Source of the DNA: Herbidospora daliensis | GTDB taxonomy: Bacteria > Actinomycetota > Actinomycetes > Streptosporangiales > Streptosporangiaceae | Assembly (NCBI RefSeq): GCF_001570585.1 | Contig: NZ_BBXF01000002.1 | Location: 186,001-250,000 of the forward strand | DNA length: 64,000 nt | Reading direction: 5' to 3' | In this document: piece after piece, positions 1-9,500 of the stretch | Position numbering within the stretch: the stretch's first letter is position 1 | How the letters are laid out: each line of letters opens with the position of its first letter | Position numbers and translations under genes: made by a program | Notes under the pieces: generated by a model | The model's database searches: none | What the model was told of the DNA's origin: nothing | Seen by the model: the letters and a program-made list of their open reading frames with translations, nothing else

Positions 1-1648
1 AGAGGAAGACCAGCGCGCCGAACATGACCGACAGGCTCAGCAGGTTCAGCACCGCCGCCTTCAGCGGGGCCACCACGCTGCCGCTCATGACGAACAGCAC
101 CACGCAGGTGACCAGCACGATCAGCCCGGCGACCAGCGGCAGGCGGCCGACGACGCCGTCGCGGTAGTCGGCCAGCTCGGCTGGATATCCGCCGACGACG
201 ACCCCGACCGGCGCGGGCAGGGCCCTGATGTCCGCGACCAGGTCGAGCCGGGCTTCGGAGGCCACGACCACCAGCCGGCTCGCGTCTCCGGCGGTGAAAC
301 GCACGCCCGACGGGGCCTCGACCGGCCGACCGGCGGTGAACGACCCGGCGGCCGAATCGACCCGCGCGACGCCCGCGATCCGGGAGAGCTCCGCCGCGTA
401 GGCGGCCGGCAGGGTCCCGGCGGGCGCGACGACCTGGACGGCGTCCGCCTCCTCCACCGGGAAACCGGCCCTGACCTGGTCGTACAGGACACGCGCCGGA
501 GCCGTGGCGGGCAGCACGCGGTCGTCGGGGAGGCCGAACCTGATGCCGAGGAACGGCGAGCCGAGCAGCAGCACGAGCGCCAGCGCGGCCCCGCCCAGCA
601 GCAGCGGGCGGCGCATGACCCGGGTGGCCACCTCGCCCCAGAAGACCGGAGCGGGGGCCGGGCGCCGCCGGGTCACCCGGTGGCCCAGCAGCCGCAGGGC
701 CGAGGGCAGCAGCACGGTCGCGCTCGGCACGGCGGCGGCGACGACCGCGAGGCCGGCGTACCCGAAAGAGCGGAGGAACGGGAACGGGAACGCGAGCAGG
801 ACCGCGAGCGCGGCGGCGACGGTGACGCCGCTGAACACGACGGTCCGCCCGGCGGTCCGCACGGTCCGGGCGACCGCCTCGGCGACCTGCGCGCCCCGGC
901 CGAGCTCCTCGCGGAACCGGAAGACGACGAACAGGCCGTAGTCGACGCCCAGGCCGACGCCCATGACGAGGGCGAGGTTGGCGGCGAACGTGGAGACGTC
1001 GGTGAACAGCGTCACCACGCGGATCAGCGCCAGCGATCCGGCCACGGCGGCGACGCCGACGGCGAGGGTGACCAGCGCGGCGGCGAAGCGGCGGTAGACC
1101 AGCCAGAGCAGCAGCAGGACCATCGGCAGCACGACCAGCTCGGCGCGCAGGAAGTCGGTGCGGGCCTGCTCCATGACCTGCCGGAACACCTCGTCGCCGC
1201 CGCCGACCTCGACCCTGACCAGCGGGCCGTCGCGGGTGAACGCGGGCGTGAGCACCGGCAGGAGGGTCCGCCGGACCGTGTCGGCGTCGCCCGGCACCCA
1301 GGCGAGCACGAGCGCCTGGCGGCCGTCCTGGCTGCGCAGGGTCGCTGAACCGCGGGTCCAGTACGACCAGGCGTCGCCCGTCCGCCCGGCCAGTTCACGG
1401 GTGATCTCCCGGCCCGCCGAGGCGACGGCGGGGTCGTCGACGGTGCCCTGCTTGGCGGTGACGAGGAGGGCGAGGTTGGGGCTGCCGGTGCCGAACCGGT
1501 CGGCGAGCACCTCCTTGGCCCGCATCGACTCCGAGCCGGGGGCCTCGAAGCGGTTGAGGGACAGGGCGTTGAGCGTTCCGGCGGCCACGGCCCCGGCGGC
1601 GAGCGTGATCAGGAGGCCCACCACGAGCACCCAGCTGGCTCCGCGCAC
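1..1648 (-). CDS. MMPL/RND-family exporter (5' part, C-terminus outside window)
   Basis: About 549 residues are in the window; the C-terminal part lies beyond base 1. The translation has an N-terminal transmembrane helix (WVLVVGLLITLAAGAVA), a large extracytoplasmic loop, then a block of four to five helices containing MGVGLGVDYGLFVVFRFREE, the hallmark of MmpL/RND permeases. A second periplasmic-type domain follows and another helix bundle begins at the edge. The family exports lipids or drugs using the proton gradient. I chose the GTG at 1648 because GGGG lies about 11 bases upstream and the first helix starts directly after it. It is divergent from a TetR gene across two inverted repeats, so repression by that regulator is likely. 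The substrate cannot be told from sequence. Confidence 0.88.
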   Translation of the reverse strand, partial: MRGASWVLVVGLLITLAAGAVAAGTLNALSLNRFEAPGSESMRAKEVLADRFGTGSPNLALLVTAKQGTVDDPAVASAGREITRELAGRTGDAWSYWTRGSATLRSQDGRQALVLAWVPGDADTVRRTLLPVLTPAFTRDGPLVRVEVGGGDEVFRQVMEQARTDFLRAELVVLPMVLLLLWLVYRRFAAALVTLAVGVAAVAGSLALIRVVTLFTDVSTFAANLALVMGVGLGVDYGLFVVFRFREELGRGAQVAEAVARTVRTAGRTVVFSGVTVAAALAVLLAFPFPFLRSFGYAGLAVVAAAVPSATVLLPSALRLLGHRVTRRRPAPAPVFWGEVATRVMRRPLLLGGAALALVLLLGSPFLGIRFGLPDDRVLPATAPARVLYDQVRAGFPVEEADAVQVVAPAGTLPAAYAAELSRIAGVARVDSAAGSFTAGRPVEAPSGVRFTAGDASRLVVVASEARLDLVADIRALPAPVGVVVGGYPAELADYRDGVVGRLPLVAGLIVLVTCVVLFVMSGSVVAPLKAAVLNLLSLSVMFGALVFL

Positions 1649-1677
1649 GACGAATCGATCCCCTTGGTAGGATTTTT

Positions 1678-1693
1678 GCGAGCAATCGCTCGC
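1678..1693. promoter_or_regulatory. Inverted repeat, probable TetR operator 1
   Basis: Six-base arms GCGAGC and GCTCGC flank the four bases AATC. It sits 30 bases upstream of the mmpL start and shares its arm sequence with the second repeat 12 bases away, as expected if one dimeric repressor binds both. That it is bound by the adjacent TetR protein is inference. Confidence 0.6.
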
Positions 1694-1705
1694 GTTTGAA
1701 CAATA

Positions 1706-1719
1706 CGAGCGGTCGCTCG
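1706..1719. promoter_or_regulatory. Inverted repeat, probable TetR operator 2
   Basis: A palindrome with arms CGAGCG and CGCTCG around GT. It ends 20 bases before the tetR start and would overlap its promoter: a TTGAAC at 1696-1701 is a plausible -35 element. Binding here would give autoregulation. Confidence 0.62.
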
Positions 1720-1739
1720 CATTTTCAAGGGAGATCGTG

Positions 1740-2339
1740 ATGGAGCGACGCCGGCAGGCGCGCGGTGAGCGGCGGATGGCTGAGATCCTCGACGCGGCGG
1801 CCGACGCCTTCGCCGAACTGGGCTACGAGAAGGCGTCGACCAACGCCATCGCCGCGCGGGCCGGGATCTCGCCCGGCTCGCTCTACCAGTTCTTCCCGGG
1901 CAAGGAGGCGGTGGCCCGCGCGCTGGCCGACCGGTTCGTGGCCGACATGGCGTCCGCCCACGCGGCGGCGTTCGGTGAGGCCGACGTCGCGGCCATGGAC
2001 CTCGGCGAGCTGCTCGACCGGGTCGTCGACCCGCTGGTGGCGTTCAACCTGGCCAACCCGGGGTTCAAGGCCCTGTTCGCCCGGCCCGACATGCCCTCGG
2101 CGCTGGCCGAGTCGTCGCAGCCGATCCAGGCGGCCATGCTCGGGCAGGTCGAGGCGATCCTCGGCGCGCGGGTGCCGGGCCTCGCCCCCGCCGACCGGGC
2201 ACGCAGCGCGCGGGTGCTGGTCCGGATCTTCCAGGCCATGACGCCGCTGGTCACAGCCGCGCCGGACGAGGAGCGCCCGGCCGAGATCGCCGAGCTCAAG
2301 AAGGTGCTGGGGGGATATCTGACCTCGCTCGGCGGCTAG
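1740..2339 (+). CDS. TetR/AcrR-family transcriptional regulator
   Basis: A 199-residue protein of typical family length. The N-terminal helix-turn-helix reads from AEILDAAADAFAELGYEKAST through IAARAGISPGSLYQFFPGK, near-consensus for TetR proteins. The rest is the variable ligand-binding and dimerisation domain. The ATG at 1740 is preferred over the GTG at 1737 because AAGGGAG at 1727-1733 is then six bases away. The gene is divergent from the mmpL exporter with two inverted repeats between, so it probably represses both. Its 3' end overlaps the convergent DUF11 gene by four bases. The inducer is unknown. Confidence 0.9.
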   Translation: MERRRQARGERRMAEILDAAADAFAELGYEKASTNAIAARAGISPGSLYQFFPGKEAVARALADRFVADMASAHAAAFGEADVAAMDLGELLDRVVDPLVAFNLANPGFKALFARPDMPSALAESSQPIQAAMLGQVEAILGARVPGLAPADRARSARVLVRIFQAMTPLVTAAPDEERPAEIAELKKVLGGYLTSLGG

Positions 2340-2881
2340 CGGGCGCCCGCCCGGCGCCGCCACACGAGCACGAGCAGCACGAGCAGCAGGGCCGCGCCCG
2401 CCCCCCACGCCACCGGCACCGACGACCTCTGGGTCTTCATCGCCACCGGAGCCGGGGCGGTCACCGGGGCCGAGTCGGTCGCGCACACCAGCGGCCGCGC
2501 CGCACCCGCGCGGGCCGCGCACGACACCACCGCCAGGCGCTTCAGGCCGGGTGCCAGCCGCTTCACGTCCATGGTCACGCTGAACGTCACGGTCTCGCCG
2601 GCCCGCAGCGGGTGCGTCCAGCGCACCCGGCCGCCGGCCGCCTTGCCCGACGGCGACGACGAGACCAGCGTCAGGCCGGGGTCGACGGTCTGGCTGATGT
2701 CGAGGGACTTGGCGTCGGCGGCGCCGGTGTTGGTCACCGTCGTCGTGTACGTCAGCCGCTGCCCCTGCTGGACCGCGTCACTGCCGCCTTCGACCGCGAT
2801 GGTGAGTTGCGGCGTCTTCGGTTCGATTTGCGCGGCGGGTGTCGCGAACAACACCAGGGCCGCCATTCCGCTGAAAATCAC
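2336..2881 (-). CDS. DUF11-domain surface protein with C-terminal membrane anchor
   Basis: A 181-residue exported protein. A short hydrophobic N-terminus (MIFSGMAALVLFATPAAQ) acts as a probable signal peptide, though it lacks the usual positive charge. Residues of about 24-115 form one DUF11 beta-sandwich (LTYTTTVTNTGAADAKSLDI is the signature). A linker follows, then a helix near 158-173 ending in WRRRAGAR, a membrane anchor with cytoplasmic positive tail. The GTG start has GGAGGA four bases upstream. It is the last gene of the surface-protein operon, and its single DUF11 unit resembles the repeats of the giant protein upstream. There is no LPxTG motif. Confidence 0.75.
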   Translation of the reverse strand: MIFSGMAALVLFATPAAQIEPKTPQLTIAVEGGSDAVQQGQRLTYTTTVTNTGAADAKSLDISQTVDPGLTLVSSSPSGKAAGGRVRWTHPLRAGETVTFSVTMDVKRLAPGLKRLAVVSCAARAGAARPLVCATDSAPVTAPAPVAMKTQRSSVPVAWGAGAALLLVLLVLVWRRRAGAR

Positions 2882-2933
2882 GTGCTCCTCCGAAGGACCG
2901 GCGGACGGATATTCCGCCGGCCATTCTCCGGCA

Positions 2934-3443
2934 TTAGAGCGTGGTGGCGATGTAATTCAGCGTGCCCGTGTAGGTGTCGGGGCGGACGAACGGAATGGTG
3001 ATGCGGTAGTTGTTCGCGATAATGTCGCCCGTGGGCGCCGAGGCCGACGCCTTGGTGTCGACCACGACCGGCGTTCCCGGGTTCAGCGGGGCGAAGGTGC
3101 CCGCCTGGGCCGGGCCGCTCACCTCGAGCAGCGACGCCGGGATGACGTCGGTGCTGCCGGCGATCGAGGGCAGCAGGTTGGGCGTCGTCGGCTGCACCGT
3201 GACGGTGTAACCGGCGAAGTTGTTCGTGGTCACGCGCATGGTCACCGGCGACGCGGTGGTCACGACCGCGCCCGGCGCACCGGTCAGCGTGAACGACGGG
3301 GTCAGCTCGGTGAGCGTGATCTCATCGGTCACCACGACGATCGCCTCGGTGTTGCCGGTGGCCGTGTCGGCCGCCGCGGGCGCGACGTGCAGCAGGCCCG
3401 CCAGGCAGGCGAAAGCCGCGCACGCGATTCTGATGTCAGGCAT
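2934..3443 (-). CDS. Small secreted WxL-like domain protein
   Basis: A 169-residue protein with a clear signal peptide (cleavage near APAAADT). The mature part is a single beta-rich domain: SFTLTGAPG, then NFAGYTVTVQ, and an end of YTGTLNYIATTL. The last domain of the giant protein next door has the same order of motifs (SFTLTGPP, PTGYTVTVR, YSVTLDYIASTS), so the two are paralogous domains. In Firmicutes WxL domains the equivalent positions read GWTLTV and a terminal TLTWTL, so I read this as a WxL-like cell-wall-binding domain with tyrosine replacing tryptophan; that is inference. The ATG at 3443 is preferred to the one at 3452 because AAAGGGA is then about eight bases upstream. Confidence 0.72.
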   Translation of the reverse strand: MPDIRIACAAFACLAGLLHVAPAAADTATGNTEAIVVVTDEITLTELTPSFTLTGAPGAVVTTASPVTMRVTTNNFAGYTVTVQPTTPNLLPSIAGSTDVIPASLLEVSGPAQAGTFAPLNPGTPVVVDTKASASAPTGDIIANNYRITIPFVRPDTYTGTLNYIATTL

Positions 3444-3504
3444 TTGTGCCATCCCTTTCGATTAACCTCGACGCCATGATCACCGCGATTTCCCGTAGTT
3501 AAAC

Positions 3505-6500
3505 TCACGATGTGCTGGCAATGTAGTCGAGGGTCACCGAATAGTTGCCGCTCGGGACAAAAGGAATATCGACCTCATAATCATTCGACAGCGAATCCCC
3601 GATTTGCGCCGACGGCCCCGGCTGCTGATGCACCACGATCGGCGTCGTCGTCGACAGCGGCTCGAAGCCGGCGGTCTCGGGCGAGCGCACCTTGAGCGCG
3701 GAGATCGGGATCGAGGCCCCGGTCACCGGCGAGGTCAGCGCGGGCGCCGACGAGCGTACGGTCACCGTGTAGCCGGTCGGGCTGTTGGTGATGACGTTCA
3801 TCGTCACGATGTCGTCGCCGCGCTGGGTGGTGTCAGGTGGGCCCGTCAGGGTGAAGCTCCTGGTCAGGTCGGCCACGGCGATGCTCTGGGCGATCACGGC
3901 GATGCTCGTCGAGCAGCGCTGGTCGGCCGAGCCCACCGCGCAGTTGGAGCCCCGCGTCGGCGAGGTGATCGTGGTGGTCAGGGTGCCGTCCCCGGCGGCC
4001 GGGTCGATGCGCACCGAGTAGGTGACGGTCGCGCTCGCGCCCTCCGCCAGGTCGCCCGTCCAGATCAGCTCGTCGTCGATGGGCGACACCGAACCCGAGG
4101 AGGCCCAGGCGTCGCCGCCGTAGATGGCCGTGCCGATCGGGTCGGTGAAGGTCGCCCCTGCGTACGGCGTCTGCCCCGTGTTGGCGACCGTCACGGTGTA
4201 GTGCACGATGCCGCCGGCCACGATGCTCGCCACGTCGGCGTGCTTGGTGATCGTGAGCTGGGGCGTCAGCACCCGTACGGTCGTCGAGCACGACGGGCCG
4301 CCCGGGCAGGTCGCGCCCCTCGTCGGCGACACCACCTCCTGGACCAGCCGGCCGTCGCCGGGGTCGGGGTCCTTGATCCGCACCGAGAAGGTGACCACGG
4401 CGACGGCGCCGACGGCCAGGTCGCCCGTCCACGACAACTGCGGCTCGGCGTAGGCCACCGTGCCCGAGGTCGCAATGGCGTCGCCGTCGTAGACCGCGTC
4501 GCCGAGCAGGCCGACCAGCGAGGTGCTCCAGGTCGCGCCCTGGTAGGGCGCCTCGCCGGTGTTCGCGGCGGTGATCGTGTACGTCACGACGTCGCCCGGG
4601 GTCGCGGTCTGCCGGTCGGCGACCGTGGTCAGGGTCAGCTCCGGGATGAGGACGGTGACCTCGGTCGTGCAGACCTGGCAGTCGAGGCCCGGGGTCGTCG
4701 AGGTGAGCTCGCTCGTGAGCGTGCCGCCGTCGCCGCCCGGGTCGATCACCGTGATCGAGGCGGTCGCGGTGACCGACTCGCCCGGGGCCAGCGTGCCGTT
4801 CCAGGTGACCGAGCCGTCGAGGTTGAAGGTCAGGGTGCCGCTGCTGACCGTGGCGTCGTTGTTGTACTGGGCGTTGGCCAGCGCGCCCGCCAGCGACAGG
4901 GTGAAGTCGGCGGGCGAGAAGGTGGTCCGGCCGGTGTTGGTCGCGGTCGCGGTGTAGCGGACGACGTCTCCCGGCATCGCCACCGTCCGGTCGGTGGCGG
5001 TGACGACGGTGAACACCGCCACCGGCACGTCGGTCTCGCAGCGCGGATCGGCGCCGCAGTTGCTTCCCACCGTCGGCGAGGTGATCCGGCTCGACAACAT
5101 CCGGTCGCCCGGGTCGGGGTTCCGTACCGTGACCGAGTAGGTGACGGTCGCCGACTGGCCGGGGGTCAGCGCGCCCGTCCAGCCGATGTCACCCGCCGAG
5201 AAGCCGACCGTGCCCCTCGTGGCGCTGCCGTCGCCGTTGTAGACGGCGTCGTCGAGCACCCCCGCCAGCGCGTCGGTGAACGTGGCCACCGGGTAACTGG
5301 TCTGCCCGGAGTTGGTGACCGTGACCGTGTAGGTCACCGTCCCGCCGGGCGCCGTCGAGGCCGGGCTCGCCGTCTTCACGATGGTCAGCGCCGGGGTGAG
5401 CACCTGGACGTTGCTCGTGCACGCCCCGCACGACAGCCCTTCGGCGTCCGACGTCACCGTGTTCGCCATGATCTTGTCGCCCGGGTCGGGCGACCGCACG
5501 GTCATCGTGTACGTCACCGTCGCCGACGCCCCGACCGCGAGTGAGCCGGTCCAGGTCAGCGTCGAGTCGGCGAAGACGACCGAACCGGCCGTGGCGGCGG
5601 CGTCCCCGCCGTAGACGGCGTCGTCGAGCACGCCCGCCAGCGGGTCGGTGACACTGATCCCCGTGTAGGGCGTCTCGCCGGTGTTCGCGATCGTGATCGT
5701 GTACGCCACCACATCGCCCGGCTCGACCGTCGCGCGGTCGGCCGTCTTGGCGATGGTCAGCTGCGGCACCAGCACGGGGATGTCGACCGCGCACGCCGGG
5801 TCCGTGCCGCCCACCGGGCAGGTAGACCCCGGCGCGGCCGACACCAGCCGGGTCGCGATCCGCCGGTTCCCGGTCGGCGGCGCGTTCGCCGTGAACGGCG
5901 AGGCCACCGTGACGCTGCCGCCGACGGGGATGTCACCCGTCCAGACCAGGTCGAGACCCTCGACCGACAACGTGCCCGAGGTGAGCGTCGTCTCGCCGGT
6001 CGGCGTGGCGTCGTCGACGAGGTCGCCGACCGGGATCGCCACCCGGATCCCGTAGTAGGGCGTCTGCCCGGTGTTCGTGAACACGGCGGTGAGCTCCACC
6101 GTCTGCCCCGGCTTGACGCTGCCGGCGCTCGACGACGCGGTGATCGACAGCTCCGACACGGTGACCGTGGCCGAGCAGCGCGGGTCGGTCCCGCCCGCCG
6201 GGCAGTTGCCGCCCGGTGACGGGGAGACGAGCGTGCCGGTGAGCAGGTCATCGCCCGAGCCTCCCGCCGGGTCGACCGTCACCGAGTAGCTGACGGTCAC
6301 CGTGCCCCCGGCGGGCACGTTGCCGCTCCAGGTCACGTTCGGCGCGGTGAAGGCGGCCGATCCCGACGTCGCGGCCAGGTCGCCGTTGTACGACGCGTCG
6401 TCCAGCACCCCCGCCAGCGGGTCGGTGAAGGCCGCCCCCACGTAGGTCGTGGCGGCGGAGTTGGCCACGGTGATCGTGTACGTCACGACCCCGCCCCGCA

Positions 6501-9500
6501 CCACCGAGGCCGGGTCGGCCGTCTTGGTGAAGGTCAGGTCGGTCGCGTCGGTGACCACCACGGTGACCGCGCACGGCGTGTCGGCCGATCCCGCCGGGCA
6601 GTTCGTGCCCTTGGCGGCCGAGGTGGTCACCGCGGTCAGCCGCTTGTCGCCCAGGTCGGGGTTGTTCACCACGGCCGTGAAGGTGATCGTCGTACTGGCG
6701 CCGACGGCGAGGTCGCCCGTCCAGGTGAGGTTCGGCGCGGTGTAGGCCACCGAGCCCGACGTGGCGACGGCGTCGCCGCCGTACGCGGCGTCGTCGAGCA
6801 GGCCCGACAGGTCGGTGAGCGCCGTGGTGCCCGTGTAGGGCGTCTGGCCGCTGTTGGTGATCGTCGTGGTGAAGGTGACGGTGTCGCCAGGGACGGCGGT
6901 CTGCCGGTCGGCCGAGGTCGCCATGGTCAGCGCCGGCGTCAGCACGACCACCCGCGACACGCAGGCCGACACGCACGTGCTGCCCGGCGCGGCCGAGGTG
7001 ACCGCGTTGATGAGCTGCTTGTCGCCCGGATCGGGATCGCGCACGGTCACGCTGTAGGTGACGACCGCGGCGGCCCCGACGGCGAGGTCGCCCGTCCAGG
7101 TCAGCTGCGGCGTGGCGAAGGCGGCCGTGCCCGAGGTGGCCGCTGCGTCGTTGTTGTAGACGGCGTCGTCGAGCACACCGCTCAGGTCGTCGGTCACGGT
7201 GACGCCCGTGTAGGGCGTCTGGCCGGTGTTGGTGATCGTCGTCGTGTAGTGGACGACGCCGCCGGGTTCCTGGGTGGCGGTGTCGGGCGTGGTGGTGATG
7301 GTCAGGGCCGGGATCAGCACGTCGACGCGGGCGGTGCAGGCCGGGTCGCCCCCGCCGGTCGGGCAGGAGCTGCCCGGCGCGTCGGAGACCAGCGTGCCCC
7401 GGATGATCTTGTTGCCGGTGTCGGGGTTCTTCACGGTCAGCGTGCCGGTGACGGTCACCGTGCCGCCGACGGGGATGTCGCCCGTCCAGTTGATGCCGGT
7501 CGGGCCCAGGACCAGGTTGCCCGAGGTGGCGACCTGGTCGCCGTTCGGGGTGGCGTCGTCGATCACGTCGGCGCTGGACGCCGACACGGTGAGGCCCGTG
7601 TAGGGCGTCTGGCCGGTGTTGGCGAACGTCGCGCTCAGGTGGATGACCGAACCCGGGGTGGTGCTCGTCTCGGTGAAGCCCTGGCTCAGGGCGAGCCGCG
7701 ACAGCCGGACCGTCGACGAGCAGCCGGTCGCGCAGGTCGACCCCGCGACGGTCGAGACGACCGTGCCGGTGATCAGCCCGTCGCCGGGGTCGGGGTTGCG
7801 TACCGTCGCCGAGTAGGTGATCGTCGCGGTCGCGCCGACGGCGAGGTTGCCCGTCCAGGTCAGGTTCGGGGCGGTGTACGCCACCGTGCCGGTGCTCGCG
7901 ACGGCGTCGCCGTTGTAGACGGCGTCGTCGAGGAGCTGGGCCAGCTGGTCGGTCAGGCTCGCGCCGGTGTAGGGCGTCTGGCCGGTGTTCTGCGCGGTGA
8001 TCGTGTAGTTGATCACGTCGCCCTGGGCGGCGCTGCTCCGGTCGGCCTGCCGGGTGATCGTCAATCCCGGGACCAGCACGTTCACCACGGTGGTGCAGTT
8101 CGGGTTCGACGACCCCTGCGGGCAGGTGCTGCCCAGCGTCGGCGACACGACCGCGTTGTACATGAGCCGGTCGCCCGGGTCGGGGTTCTTCACGGTCACC
8201 GTGTACGTCACCGTCACCGACGCCCCCACCGCGAGGTCGCCCGTCCACGACAACACCGGCGCGTTGTAGGCGACCGTGCCGGAGGTGGCCGAGGCGTCGC
8301 CGTTGTAGACGGCGTCGGTGAGCACGCCCGTCAGCGAGTCGGTGAAGGTAGCGCCCTGGTAGGGCGTCTGACCGGTGTTGGTCGCGGTGATCGTGTAGGT
8401 GACCGTGCCGCCGGGTGTGGTGGTCGGCGATCCGGCGGTCTTGGTCAGGGTGAGCCTGGGTTGCAGGATCGGTACGGAGGTCGTACACGACACGCAGTTC
8501 AGGCCGGCCGTCGTCGAGGTGACGTTGCTGGTCAGCGTGCCCGAGGCGGGGTTGTTGACGGTGACCGAGGCGGTCGCGGTCACCGACTGGCCGGGCGCGA
8601 GCGGGCCGGTCCAGGTGATGGTCCCGTTCGGGTTCAGCGTCAGGTTGCCCGAGGTGGCGGTGGCGTCGTTGGCGTAGGTCGCGTCGCCCGCCAGCGCCAG
8701 CGTGAAGTTGGCCGCCGGGTAGGTCGTCTGCCCGGTGTTGGTGGCGGTGACCGTGTAGCGCACCACCCCGGTGGGCGTCGTGCTCGACACGTCGGTGGCG
8801 GTGGTGATCGTCAGCCTCGGCACCAGCGTCGTGACGCTGACCGTGCACGGGCAGTTGTTCCCCGGGCTGGCCGAGGTCACCGTGTTGGTCAGCGCGCGGT
8901 CGCCCGGGTCGGGGTCGCGGACCGTCACCGAGTAGGTGATGGTGGCCGACGCGCCCGCGGACAGGTTGCCCGACCACGACAACGTCGGAGCACCGTAGGT
9001 CACGGTGCCCGAGGTCGCCGTCGCGTCGTTGTTGTACGTCGCGTCGTCGAGCACTCCTGCGAGCGCGTCGGAGAACGTGGCCGGGGAGTACGCCGTCTTC
9101 CCGGTGTTGGTGACCGTGACCGTGTAGGTCACGGTGGCCCCCGGCGTGGGGTTAGCGGTGTCGGCGGTCTTGCCGATGGTCAGCGCCTGGAGCGTGACCG
9201 TCGACCGGCAGCGGCTGTCGGAGCTCGACGCGGGGCAGTTGGTGCCCGAGGTCGGCGAGACGACCGTGTCGGTCAGGATCCCGTTGCCGCCGGTCCGCAC
9301 GGTCACCGAGTAGGTGATCGTCGCGGTCGCCCCGGCGGGCAGGTTGCCGGTCCAGTTCACGGTCTGCCCGGTCAGCGAGGCGCTGCCCAGCGAGGCGGCG
9401 AGGTCGCCGTTGTAGGTGGCGTCGTCGAGCACGTCGGCCAGCGGGTCGCTCAGGGTGACCCCGGTGAAGGCCGACGGGCCGGTGTTCGCCACGGTGATCG

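Noticed and set aside
6248-8977. A 909-codon minus-strand frame within the giant gene
   Set aside because: It is an alternative frame of the DUF11 repeats, rich in Arg/His/Gly, and shares no known domain.
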